Shown here: positions 53,153 through 61,420 of the stretch, in pieces | How the letters are laid out: each line of letters begins with the position of its first letter | How positions within the stretch are numbered: the stretch's first letter is position 1 | Origin: Actinomycetaceae bacterium | Lineage (GTDB): Bacteria > Actinomycetota > Actinomycetes > Actinomycetales > Actinomycetaceae | Length of the DNA stretch: 64,000 bases | Assembly: GCA_030537735.1 (NCBI GenBank) | Contig: JAUNVG010000002.1 | Location: 62,001-126,000, forward strand | Direction of reading: 5' to 3' | Notes under the pieces: model-generated | Database searches by the model: none | Seen by the model: only the letters and a program-made list of their open reading frames with translations | Told to the model about the DNA's origin: nothing | Translations under genes and position numbers: made by a program

Positions 53153-53182
53153 TAGACTTCTGCGCCTGCAGTGACTTAAAAT
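53153..53182 (+). promoter_or_regulatory. Promoter candidate of the lipoprotein gene
   Basis: TAGACT (53153-53158), an 18-bp spacer and TAAAAT (53177-53182). A CCCTTAAGGG palindrome at 53196-53205 overlaps the ribosome site. Confidence 0.45.
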
Positions 53183-53215
53183 TGTCGCTAACGTGCCCTT
53201 AAGGGAGCTAACGAA

Positions 53216-53923
53216 ATGACGACGATGTTTTCTGCTGCGCGCCCACCAATCAACCCAGACAGCTCGCCCCGACGACGCCGGTTCCGGGAGCCGCTGCGAC
53301 GCCTCGCCACCCTGCTGGGGATCGCGGCGGTGGCAGCCATGTTCCTGGCCGGATGCACCGAAGAAGAAGCCGTGGACTACAAGCCGGTTATATACGTGTA
53401 TGCGCCGGCTCCCACCCAGGTGAGTGTGTCTTTGGACTACGCCGGTGAGGTAACCAGCGTTTACCCGCTTACCGCTTTGGACTCACCGCAGTGGCAAGTT
53501 ACCACCCGCGCCGATGGGCGTATTGAAGTTGATGGAAAAGCCATTAACTACCTGTTCTGGGAGGGCGTCAGGGATAAACCCTACGATCAAAGCGAAGGTT
53601 TCGTGGTGGCAGGCGAGGACGCGGTGACGTTCTTAGAAGAAAAACTCAGCTACCTGGGGTTGAGTGATGCCGAAGCAGCGGATTTTATAACTTTCTGGGC
53701 GCCGCGGATGCAGCAGAACCCGTATAACCTGGTTTCGTTCGTTACCGAGCAGTACCGGTCGGCAGCGAAGCTGACAGTTACCCCGCAGCCGCAAACCGAG
53801 CTGACGGTATTCATGGTTGTTAAATCCTTGGATGAGCCGGTTGAAATCCCCGCCCAGCAGTTGCCTGCAGGGCCGCAGCGTGAGGGTTTAACAGTGGTTG
53901 AGTGGGGAGGCACCGAGCAGTAA
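53216..53923 (+). CDS. Uncharacterised lipoprotein with KPVIYVYAP domain
   Basis: The 235 residues begin with a basic N-terminus (SPRRRRFREPLRR). A hydrophobic helix ends in lipobox FLAGC (Cys near residue 47). The mature part starts KPVIYVYAPAPTQVSVSLDY and contains WQVTTRADGRIEVDGKAINY then LFWEG. This pattern belongs to a widespread bacterial family (KPVIYLYP...YLFWEG) whose function I do not know. AAGGGAG precedes the ATG. It sits directly upstream of the iron-type ECF operon but has its own promoter and a 218-bp gap before that operon. Confidence 0.78.
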   Translation: MTTMFSAARPPINPDSSPRRRRFREPLRRLATLLGIAAVAAMFLAGCTEEEAVDYKPVIYVYAPAPTQVSVSLDYAGEVTSVYPLTALDSPQWQVTTRADGRIEVDGKAINYLFWEGVRDKPYDQSEGFVVAGEDAVTFLEEKLSYLGLSDAEAADFITFWAPRMQQNPYNLVSFVTEQYRSAAKLTVTPQPQTELTVFMVVKSLDEPVEIPAQQLPAGPQREGLTVVEWGGTEQ

Positions 53924-54141
53924 CCGGGAGGGGCGCCAGGTGGTGGGTCGCGGCAGGCCCGGTGAAATAGCCCAAAGGCCAGGCCGGTTTAGAGCTACCG
54001 GAGTGATGCTTAGCCCCCAAGGTGAACTCAGGTAGTGCAGTTGCGCGCAAGGCGCCGGTGGATTTGGCGATGCTTGGCGGGTCTTAGAGGCAGGTAAATA
54101 GTTATTTGTGAACTGGCGTCACTATTAGATAAGGTTAGCCT
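53924..54141 (+). other. Intergenic region upstream of the ECF operon
   Basis: These 218 bp contain no convincing gene. The first 100 bp are GC-rich with several short complementary segments (for example GGCAGGCCC and GGCCAGGCC near 53952-53985). No known riboswitch core was recognised. The last 30 bp are A/T-rich and carry the promoter and the IdeR-like box. Confidence 0.6.
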
Positions 54142-54148
54142 ATGCAAA
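54130..54148 (+). promoter_or_regulatory. IdeR/DtxR-like iron box over a leaderless promoter
   Basis: TAAGGTTAGCCTATGCAAA matches 15 of 19 positions of the DtxR/IdeR consensus TTAGGTTAGSCTAACCTAA. It covers the -10 hexamer TAAGGT (54130-54135), the presumed transcription start and the ATG at 54142, which follows the hexamer by 6 nt. Binding there would block initiation under iron-replete conditions. Confidence 0.65.
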
Positions 54149-54924
54149 CCTTGCAAGTGGCAGCTGGCACAGCGCAAACACCTGCCGCATCAACCGGCGC
54201 AAAATCGCGACCTGGCACCGCAGTATCGCGTTGGTTAACCACCCGACTAGACCCGCGCACCCTGGCGCTGTGGGTAATCGTAATTAACGTCCTCGCCACC
54301 ACTTTCGTCACCCGCTCCAACCTCTTCCTGCTAGTTCCCATCCTGGGGATCGCCCTGGCGCTAACCTCACCGCCCAAACTCACCGCAAGTTGGCTCGGAT
54401 TCGTCGCGGCCGCAGCCATCTGCCACTTTTGGCTGCCGCACCTGATCACTAACTCTTTCACCGTCCTGGTGGGGTTCGTCTCCATGTGGATGATGTTCTT
54501 CGCCTGCACCTTCGCCGCCTTCATTTCCGCCGCGTTCTGCCTAGACCTGCACCGACTGGGAGCAGTCCTAACGCAGATGCATGCCCCCAACTTCCTGTAC
54601 GTCCCCATCATGGTGATCGCCAGGTTCTTCCCCACCGCCATGCGTGAACTGCGCGCCATCGTTGAAGCCATGACGCTGCGCGGACTGCGCCCCACCCCCA
54701 TGCAAGCCACCTTGCACCCGCTGCGTTCCAGCTTGCTCATTATCATCCCCTTCCTTGCCTCCGCCGCGCGCGTCGCTGACGAGCTATCGGCCGCCGCCAT
54801 CATCAAAGGGCTAGGGGCAGACGGAAAACGCACCTGTCTAATACTTTCACGCTTCACCAAAGTCGACGCCGCAGTGATCCTTATCCTGGTGGCGATGGTG
54901 ACCATTCGGCTGGTGGCACTATGA
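54142..54924 (+). CDS. ECF transporter T component
   Basis: The 260-residue transmembrane scaffold of an energy-coupling-factor importer, with five or six predicted helices. The two coupling helices carry the small-Arg/Lys-Gly motifs AMTLRG and AAIIKG, which dock into the ATPases. It begins directly at an IdeR-like box, and its stop overlaps the ATPase start (ATGA). It forms an operon with the ATPase, an MptD-type substrate subunit and two ABC half-transporters. Iron regulation makes haem or a siderophore a more likely cargo than a vitamin. Confidence 0.88.
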   Translation: MQTLQVAAGTAQTPAASTGAKSRPGTAVSRWLTTRLDPRTLALWVIVINVLATTFVTRSNLFLLVPILGIALALTSPPKLTASWLGFVAAAAICHFWLPHLITNSFTVLVGFVSMWMMFFACTFAAFISAAFCLDLHRLGAVLTQMHAPNFLYVPIMVIARFFPTAMRELRAIVEAMTLRGLRPTPMQATLHPLRSSLLIIIPFLASAARVADELSAAAIIKGLGADGKRTCLILSRFTKVDAAVILILVAMVTIRLVAL

Positions 54925-56468
54925 GCGAGGTCGAACTGAAGCAGGTGACATTCACCTACCCGGGAGCTGACACCTACCAACCCGCATTCGCTGAACCCGC
55001 GCTGGCAACCGACGCTGGCGGGCAAGAACGCGCCGAGCGGGAAACCGGTGGCGAGGAAGCTCCCGCGATTTGGAACATTAACCTGCACTTGCGACCCGGC
55101 ACCCTCACCCTGCTGGTGGGGGAATCTGGGTCCGGTAAGTCCACGATCTTGAAAGCCTGCAACGGACTGATACCGAAATTCCACGAAGGCACCCTCACCG
55201 GAACCGTCAGTATTAACGGGCGGGACATTAGAGATGAGCCTTTGCATGAGGCCGGACGTACGAGCGCCATGGTGTTCCAAAACCCGCGCACCCAGTTCTT
55301 CACCAACTACGTCGATACCGAACTGGCGTTCGTGCTGGAAAACTACGGTGTCGATCCGGAAGAAATCGCCCGGCGCGTTGCGAACGCCGCCACCGAAGCG
55401 GGAATCACCCACCTGCTGGGCCGCAAACTAGACACCCTCTCCGGCGGGGAACTACAGCGAGTGGCGTGTGCATGCGCGCTGGTTGCCGGAGTGGAACTAC
55501 TACTTTTTGACGAACCTACCTCGAACCTAGACAACCCCGCCATTGAAGAGTTCGCCAACCTGGTGCGCCAGTTGAAAGCCGCCGGTAAAACCCTGCTGAT
55601 AGCTGAGCACCGACTGCACCTATTCGCCGGCTTAGCGGACGAGGTCTACCGCGTCAGTGACGGAGAAATCGTGGAGGTTTTCAGCGCCGCGCAGTTCTTC
55701 GCTCTGAGCCAGGACGAACGTATCCGGCGCGGACTGCGGAACCTGGAGAAAGTCACAGCTGACCTGCCTGCCCCCGTCCCCAGCAACGGCAGCGACCTTA
55801 GTGTCCAGGACCTAGTTTTCAGCTACCGGGAGGGAAGAACCGTCCTCGACCTGCCCGCACTGCAGTTCCCCGCTGGCGCCGTGACTGCCGTGACCGGGGC
55901 GAACGGGGCGGGTAAAACCACGTTGGCGAGGATCCTATGCGGGTTGGAAAACCCCGGGAAAGGAACCCGCATCACGCTGGGAGGTAAGAACCTCAGTGTG
56001 CGTAGGCGCCAACAGGTGTCCTCCATGGTGATGCAAGACGTGCGGCGACAACTGTTTTCCGCCTCCGCCCTCGAAGAAGTCACCCTCGGACTGGGGAAGG
56101 ATTTCAGCGCGAAAGACGCCCACCGCGCACTGGCGCAGTTGGAGTTAGAAAACTACGCCCAGCGCCACCCACTGTCACTGTCGGGCGGACAGGCGCAGCG
56201 ACTGGTGGTGGCAACCTGCTTGGCGGCAGGTAGCGAGGTCGTGATCTTCGATGAACCCACCTCCGGCGTGGACTGGAACCACCTGTGTAGGATCGCCGCG
56301 GTTTTACGTGAACTGGCCTGCCGCGGACACGTCGTCATCGTCATCACTCACGACCATGAACTGATCGCGCAGGCCGCGCACTACGTGTGCGACCTCGCCG
56401 CCGTAAACCAAGCTAACACGCGAAAGCATCCGCAAAACCACACTCATTTGGAAGGGAACGCGCCATGA
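54921..56468 (+). CDS. ECF transporter ATPase, two fused nucleotide-binding domains
   Basis: A 515-residue fusion of the A and A' ATPases. The first domain has Walker A GESGSGKST (67-75), LSGGELQRVAC and LLFDEPTSNLD. The second has GANGAGKTT, LSGGQAQRLVV and VIFDEPTSGVD. A low-complexity insert of about 30 residues (roughly 20-48) sits in the A-loop region of the first domain. Both starts and ends overlap neighbours by 4 bp, so the subunits are coupled at translation. Confidence 0.93.
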   Translation: MSEVELKQVTFTYPGADTYQPAFAEPALATDAGGQERAERETGGEEAPAIWNINLHLRPGTLTLLVGESGSGKSTILKACNGLIPKFHEGTLTGTVSINGRDIRDEPLHEAGRTSAMVFQNPRTQFFTNYVDTELAFVLENYGVDPEEIARRVANAATEAGITHLLGRKLDTLSGGELQRVACACALVAGVELLLFDEPTSNLDNPAIEEFANLVRQLKAAGKTLLIAEHRLHLFAGLADEVYRVSDGEIVEVFSAAQFFALSQDERIRRGLRNLEKVTADLPAPVPSNGSDLSVQDLVFSYREGRTVLDLPALQFPAGAVTAVTGANGAGKTTLARILCGLENPGKGTRITLGGKNLSVRRRQQVSSMVMQDVRRQLFSASALEEVTLGLGKDFSAKDAHRALAQLELENYAQRHPLSLSGGQAQRLVVATCLAAGSEVVIFDEPTSGVDWNHLCRIAAVLRELACRGHVVIVITHDHELIAQAAHYVCDLAAVNQANTRKHPQNHTHLEGNAP

Positions 56469-57058
56469 AGTTACAGCTAACTACCCGAGATTTAATCAAT
56501 ATCGCGATATTTTCCGTCATCTACTTCGTCATTATGTACGCCAGCGGAATGGTGGGGTTCTTCGGACCTGCGTTCATGTTCGTGGGTTGGACCATCGGGA
56601 TCCTAATCAACGGCATCGTGGTGATGCTGCTGCTGGCGCGCGTGCCGAAAGTGGGGACACTGGCGCTGCTAGGGTTCATCGTCGGCCTCGGCATGGCACC
56701 GGGACACACCGTGTGGATCATTCCCGGGGCGGCCCTACTCGGATTCATCAGCGACCTCATTATTAATGCCGGCGCTCAAGGTAACCCCATCCAACCTCGC
56801 CGCGCCATCGCCGGGTACGCCTTCTTACAACTGTGGTTCCTCATCCCACTGATCCCCATCCTGGTGGATTCAAAGACTTACTACCAGGGAATCGAATCCT
56901 CCATGGGCAAAGACTACTCCACCGCTATGGAAGCACTGTTTTCCCCCACCGTCATCGGTATCTGGGCGATCTGCCTACTAATCCTGGGAGCAATCGGCGG
57001 CTACCTGGGGATTAAAACCGCCCGCAAACACTTCCGCCGCGCCGGACTAACCAGGTGA
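56465..57058 (+). CDS. ECF substrate-binding (S) component, MptD family
   Basis: A 197-residue, six-helix membrane protein. It begins LTTRDLINIAIFSVIYFVIMY, the typical MptD-family start, and contains GHTVWIIPGAALLGFISDLI. S components set cargo specificity in ECF importers; MptD members occur next to IrtAB-like ABC genes and iron boxes. Its start overlaps the ATPase stop (ATGA), with AAGGGAA upstream. Confidence 0.87.
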   Translation: MKLQLTTRDLINIAIFSVIYFVIMYASGMVGFFGPAFMFVGWTIGILINGIVVMLLLARVPKVGTLALLGFIVGLGMAPGHTVWIIPGAALLGFISDLIINAGAQGNPIQPRRAIAGYAFLQLWFLIPLIPILVDSKTYYQGIESSMGKDYSTAMEALFSPTVIGIWAICLLILGAIGGYLGIKTARKHFRRAGLTR

Positions 57059-57063
57059 AGAAG

Positions 57064-58833
57064 ATGGAAACCAAACAACCCGAAACCGACCACCGCGAAA
57101 AGCACCGCGCTTCGCGTGAGGCCTTGAAACAAATCCTCACCCCCATTAACTCCTACCTCATGTGGGGACGCATCCTGGCGGCCCTGTCAGCTGTGCTGGC
57201 AGTGGCACCACTTATCGCCCTGACAAAACTGGGAGAAATCCTGCTACACGCACCCGCCGGCGGGGCCGACCCAGAAGAGTTAAAGACCGTGCTGTTCTGG
57301 CTGATAATGGCGTTTCTAAACCAAGCCGGCCTGTACGTCCTCGCCCTGGCTATCACCCACTTTGGGGATGCGAAACTGCGCTCCATCGTGCAAGGAAGAA
57401 TCATTGAACGTATCGCCGGTGCTCCCTTAGCGTGGTTTTCTGACTCCACCACCGGCCGAGTACGTAAAGCCATCCAAGACGACACCAAGCGCGTCCACCA
57501 ACTGGTCGCCCACGCCCCGGTGGAACAAACCGCGGCGGTACTAACACCCATTATGCTGCTGGCCTACGCTTTCGTGGTGGACTGGCGACTGGGGCTACTG
57601 GCGATGAGTACTCTACCGGTTTTCCTCTTCCTCCAGTCCGTCATGATGCGGGGGATGGGAGAAAAGACCGCGCAAATGGATGACAAGCTCTCCGACATCT
57701 CCACCCGCGCGGTGGAACTAACCGACGGCATCCACGTGGTGAAGAACTTCGGGCAAACCGGGAAAGCACACGGGCGCTACATTCAAGCGTGTGAAGATTT
57801 CGCCCACTTCTACTGGGACTGGTGCGGCCCCCTGATGCGCGGGTCGGCGGTGTCCCTGTCGGTGATTGCGGTGCCAACCCTGATGCTGATTAACCTCGGT
57901 GGTGGACTGGCGATGGTAAGTGCCGGGTGGGTAACCATCCCGCAGATGCTCACCGCCAGCCTGATCGCCCTGGTGGTGCCGCACACGGTAGAAGTCATTG
58001 GCAACACCATGTGGGCCTACCAGCAGGCCGGTCACGCAGCGCTGCGACTGCAGGAGCTACTGCACACCGAGCAAACCCACTACCCCGAAACCGGGAAGAC
58101 GCCGTCACCGGACCTGACCGTACGGTTCGAGGACGTGACCTTCACCTACCACGAGCAAAGCCAGCACCCGGCGGTCAACCACGTCGACCTCACGTTGCAG
58201 CCGGGCACGGTAACCGCCCTCATCGGGGCGTCCGGGTCGGGCAAATCCACCCTTGCCACCATGTTGGCGCGTTTCCGTGACCCCGATTCGGGGTGTATCA
58301 CCATCGGAGAGGTGGATATTCGCGACCTGTCCCAAGAAACCCTCTACCGCACGGTGAGTTTCGTACTGCAAGACCCGCAGGTACAGCGACGCTCCATTCG
58401 CGACATTGTGGCCTTGGCACGCCCCGACGCCAGTGATAGTGAGCTGCGGCAGGCCGCTCGCAAGGCGCAGATCTTGGAAGAAATCGAAGCCCTGCCAAAC
58501 GGGTGGGACACCGTCGTGGGGGAAGACACCGACTTGTCGGGTGGGCAAAAGCAGCGCCTGGCGATCGCGCGGGCGATTGTGGCTGACACTCCCATCCTGG
58601 TGTTGGATGAAGCCACGGCAGCGACCGACCCTGACTGTGAAGCGCAGATCCAAGCGGCTTTGGCTGAGCTCGCACAAGGACGGACCGTGTTGGTGATCGC
58701 CCACCATGCGGAGTCGGTGCGTGGCGCCGACCAGATCTGCGTCATGGAGCTGGGGTCTGTGGCGGCGTGCGGTAGCGCGCAGCAGTTGGAGGATAACGAG
58801 TATTGGCAGCGCATGTTGCAAAGGAGCGCATGA
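57064..58833 (+). CDS. ABC half-transporter (type IV exporter fold), IrtA-like
   Basis: The 589 residues have six helices (about 35-300) followed by an ATPase domain with GASGSGKST, LSGGQKQRLAIARAI and ILVLDEATAATDPD. No signal or siderophore-interacting domain is fused to it. The homologous pair IrtAB of mycobacteria has an exporter fold yet imports siderophores, and the shared operon with an iron-boxed ECF system suggests the same. ATG 57064 with AGGTGA before it is favoured over GTG 57055, which overlaps the previous stop. Confidence 0.87.
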   Translation: METKQPETDHREKHRASREALKQILTPINSYLMWGRILAALSAVLAVAPLIALTKLGEILLHAPAGGADPEELKTVLFWLIMAFLNQAGLYVLALAITHFGDAKLRSIVQGRIIERIAGAPLAWFSDSTTGRVRKAIQDDTKRVHQLVAHAPVEQTAAVLTPIMLLAYAFVVDWRLGLLAMSTLPVFLFLQSVMMRGMGEKTAQMDDKLSDISTRAVELTDGIHVVKNFGQTGKAHGRYIQACEDFAHFYWDWCGPLMRGSAVSLSVIAVPTLMLINLGGGLAMVSAGWVTIPQMLTASLIALVVPHTVEVIGNTMWAYQQAGHAALRLQELLHTEQTHYPETGKTPSPDLTVRFEDVTFTYHEQSQHPAVNHVDLTLQPGTVTALIGASGSGKSTLATMLARFRDPDSGCITIGEVDIRDLSQETLYRTVSFVLQDPQVQRRSIRDIVALARPDASDSELRQAARKAQILEEIEALPNGWDTVVGEDTDLSGGQKQRLAIARAIVADTPILVLDEATAATDPDCEAQIQAALAELAQGRTVLVIAHHAESVRGADQICVMELGSVAACGSAQQLEDNEYWQRMLQRSA

Positions 58834-60650
58834 TGAATACGGCAGTAAAAACTAAACGCACCCGCCCCTCGCTGGTGGGAGTCGTCCTCGACATGCTGCT
58901 GGTGACGTCCTACCGCAACGTGATGGACGCCCAGTCGCAACGGCAGTGGTATAAAGGTTTGACCCTGGCGGCGGTGCTGGGCACATTGGAGGGAATGGCA
59001 CTGATCGCCATTATCCCCACCATCACCAGTTTCACTACCGGGCAAAGTAGTTTGGGGCTCAGCTGGCGCGGCTGGCTGATATTCCTGGCGGTAGTGGCGG
59101 TAGTCGGGGCGGTCGTTACCTACCTGCAGCAGATGTATTCCTATCGCGGCGCCATGTACGGCCTGCAGCACTTGAATATTGCTTTGGGTAATAAGCTGGC
59201 GCGACTACCACTGGGCTGGTTCGATGGTTCTACCTCCGGACGACTGTCGCGCCTGACCGGGGCGGGAATGATGTCCGTGGGCGAGGGCCTGGCGCACTTC
59301 GGTGGCCCCATTATTCGGTCAGTGTTCACCACTTTGTCCATGATGGTGCTGGCGTGGTTTTGGTCTTGGCAGTTGGCGTTAGCGCTGACCTTAGCGATCC
59401 CGGTGGTATTTACCTTGGGGTGGTTGAGTCAGCAGTTGAACCGGCGTTCGGCGAATCTGACTCACCCGGCGCAAGAAGAACTGGCAACTCGGATTGTGGA
59501 GTTCGCAAAAACCCAGCCTATCTTGCGTGCTTGCGGGGCTTCCCACAACTATCCGCCGCTGCAAAGGGCCGGTGAGGAAAGCTACCGCACCACGGTTAAG
59601 GGCCTATGGTACGGGGTGGCGGCGAATATGCTTGGCGGGGTCGCTGCCCAAGGCGTCACGGTGGTACTGATGGTGCTGGCCACTTCCCTGGGGGGCTCAG
59701 GCGCTCTCAGCCCGATTGCGACGGTGGCGTTCGTGGGGATCAGCATCCGCTACTCGTGGGTGTTGGCGGACCTGAGTGCGATGCTGATTGCAGCGGAAAT
59801 CGCTCGCCGTGAACTGCGTTCAGTTGACGAAATCATGACCAGTGAAGAACTGCCGCTGCCGAACCAGGATGCCACCCTCACCGCTCCCGGCACGGTAGAG
59901 TTCGAGGACGTGCAATTCGGGTACGAGGAGGCAAACACCGTCTTGGAGCGGGTTTCGTTCCGTATCCCGGCCGGTAGTTTCACCGCTATCGTGGGGCCGT
60001 CCGGTAGTGGTAAGACCACGATTTTCCGTCTGCTTGCACGCTTTTGGGACACTACCGCCGGAACCGTGCGAGTCGGTGGTGTAGACGTGCGTGACCAAAC
60101 CACCGAGCAGTTAATGGCGCAGCTGTCAATGGTGTTCCAAGACGTCTACCTGTTTGATGAGTCCTTGCGACACAACATCGCGGTGGGCCGCGCTGGGGCC
60201 AGTGATGAAGAAGTCGTTGCCGCCGGTGAGCTTGCCGGTGTGGGCGAGATTGCCGCGCGCCTTCCCGGTGGTTGGGATGCTCCCGTGGGCGAGGGCGGGC
60301 GCCAGCTTTCGGGAGGGGAACGCCAGCGCGTGTCGGTGGCGCGTGCCCTGCTTAAACGCGCGCCGATCGTGCTGTTCGACGAGGCGACTTCAGCGTTGGA
60401 TCCGGAAAATGAACAGCAGGTGGAGGCCGCGTTGGAAGCCTTGCGTGGCCAGTCCACGGTGATGGTTATTGCCCATAAACTAGCCACCATTGAAAACGCT
60501 GATCAAATTATCGTCTTAGGTGAAGACGGTAGAGTAAACCAGGTCGGCACCCACGAGGAACTACTTGCGGCGGGAGGAATGTATGGGAAACTCTGGTCCG
60601 CCCGCAGGCGCGCCCAAGGCTGGTCCCTCACGGAAACGACCGGGGCGTAA
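58833..60650 (+). CDS. ABC half-transporter (type IV exporter fold), IrtB-like
   Basis: The 605 residues have six helices (about 45-320) and an ATPase domain with GPSGSGKTT, LSGGERQRVSVARAL and IVLFDEATSALDPEN. It is the probable heterodimer partner of the preceding gene: the stop of the first and the ATG of the second overlap (TGATG), and AAGGAG lies 6 nt before the start. ATG 58830 is an alternative. Its 3' end overlaps the TetR gene by 68 bp. Confidence 0.88.
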   Translation: MNTAVKTKRTRPSLVGVVLDMLLVTSYRNVMDAQSQRQWYKGLTLAAVLGTLEGMALIAIIPTITSFTTGQSSLGLSWRGWLIFLAVVAVVGAVVTYLQQMYSYRGAMYGLQHLNIALGNKLARLPLGWFDGSTSGRLSRLTGAGMMSVGEGLAHFGGPIIRSVFTTLSMMVLAWFWSWQLALALTLAIPVVFTLGWLSQQLNRRSANLTHPAQEELATRIVEFAKTQPILRACGASHNYPPLQRAGEESYRTTVKGLWYGVAANMLGGVAAQGVTVVLMVLATSLGGSGALSPIATVAFVGISIRYSWVLADLSAMLIAAEIARRELRSVDEIMTSEELPLPNQDATLTAPGTVEFEDVQFGYEEANTVLERVSFRIPAGSFTAIVGPSGSGKTTIFRLLARFWDTTAGTVRVGGVDVRDQTTEQLMAQLSMVFQDVYLFDESLRHNIAVGRAGASDEEVVAAGELAGVGEIAARLPGGWDAPVGEGGRQLSGGERQRVSVARALLKRAPIVLFDEATSALDPENEQQVEAALEALRGQSTVMVIAHKLATIENADQIIVLGEDGRVNQVGTHEELLAAGGMYGKLWSARRRAQGWSLTETTGA

Positions 60651-61275
60651 ACCCGGACCCAAAGAGACCTTCACCCTGGCGGATGCGGTGGCAGCCGTCA
60701 GGGAGGAGGGCGTGTCCTCCTTCACCATGCGGGCGGTGGCTAAACGCCTGGGGGTGAGGCCGGCAGCGCTTTACCGAGTTAGTGGTTCGCGCGAGGACCT
60801 GCAGTTTGAAGCGTTGAAAGCTATCGCCAATCGGGAGCATTTAGTACCCGGTCAGGTGCGTTCTTGGCAGAGTTTCTTACGCTGGTTTGTGGATGCACAG
60901 TGGCAGATGTTGGACGAAGACCCAGAACTGGCGATCGTGGTCAACACCCGATCCGATGCTTTCGTTGCCGCCCTACCGCAGCTGACGCTGCTGATGGAAG
61001 AACTCACGCGGCTGGGGATTCCAGGGGGCATGGAGACCGCATCTTTTGCGGTGGACTTCGTTGGTGACACCACTTTCACCACCTTCATGCAGATGCGGGG
61101 ATTCCGCGACTCGAGTGAGGGCCGAATGCAGCGGGAACGAGTTATGCAAGCGATGGGTGCGAACCCGGATGTGTTCAATATTGCGAACCTGGATGAGCGG
61201 GGTAACTTGAACGCCAAGGTGGAGTTCATTATTGCCGGCATTGAAGCGGGTTTATTCCGCGCTGGCCGTAGCTAA
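60583..61275 (+). CDS. TetR-family regulator
   Basis: The 230 residues begin with a Pro/Lys/Gly-rich basic stretch (residues 1-28, PSRKRPGRKPGPKE). The TetR helix-turn-helix FTLADAVAAVREEGVSSFTMRAVAKRLGV then ALYRVSGSRED and a helical ligand domain follow. GGGAGGA sits 4 nt before ATG 60583, inside the end of the ABC gene in another frame, so it is part of the iron-transport operon and may add a second layer of control. Ligand unknown. Confidence 0.86.
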   Translation: MGNSGPPAGAPKAGPSRKRPGRKPGPKETFTLADAVAAVREEGVSSFTMRAVAKRLGVRPAALYRVSGSREDLQFEALKAIANREHLVPGQVRSWQSFLRWFVDAQWQMLDEDPELAIVVNTRSDAFVAALPQLTLLMEELTRLGIPGGMETASFAVDFVGDTTFTTFMQMRGFRDSSEGRMQRERVMQAMGANPDVFNIANLDERGNLNAKVEFIIAGIEAGLFRAGRS

Positions 61276-61356
61276 AAGGCGCACACAGCTATCGCCGGAG
61301 GCCGTAGTGTCCCTTGAGGTGGGTGACCTGGTCGCTCAGTCAGGAAAGTAAGCATA

Positions 61357-61372
61357 TACAATGGGGGCGGTG
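61357..61372 (+). promoter_or_regulatory. Promoter block of rlmB, near copy of the cysS block
   Basis: TACAAT (61357-61362) followed by GGGGGCGGTGAC; cysS has TACAATGGGGGCGTGAC at 51665-51681. A GTG at 61370 could be a leaderless start in the rlmB frame. Confidence 0.45.
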
Positions 61373-61420
61373 ACTGCGCCGCCTCAGAGGCTGCAGCGCT
61401 TCGCAGTGAGGGAGAAGAAC

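Noticed and set aside
53924..54141. Cobalamin or other known riboswitch.
   Set aside because: GCCACTG-type B12 box and the other conserved cores were not found, and the operon appears to start at the ATG.
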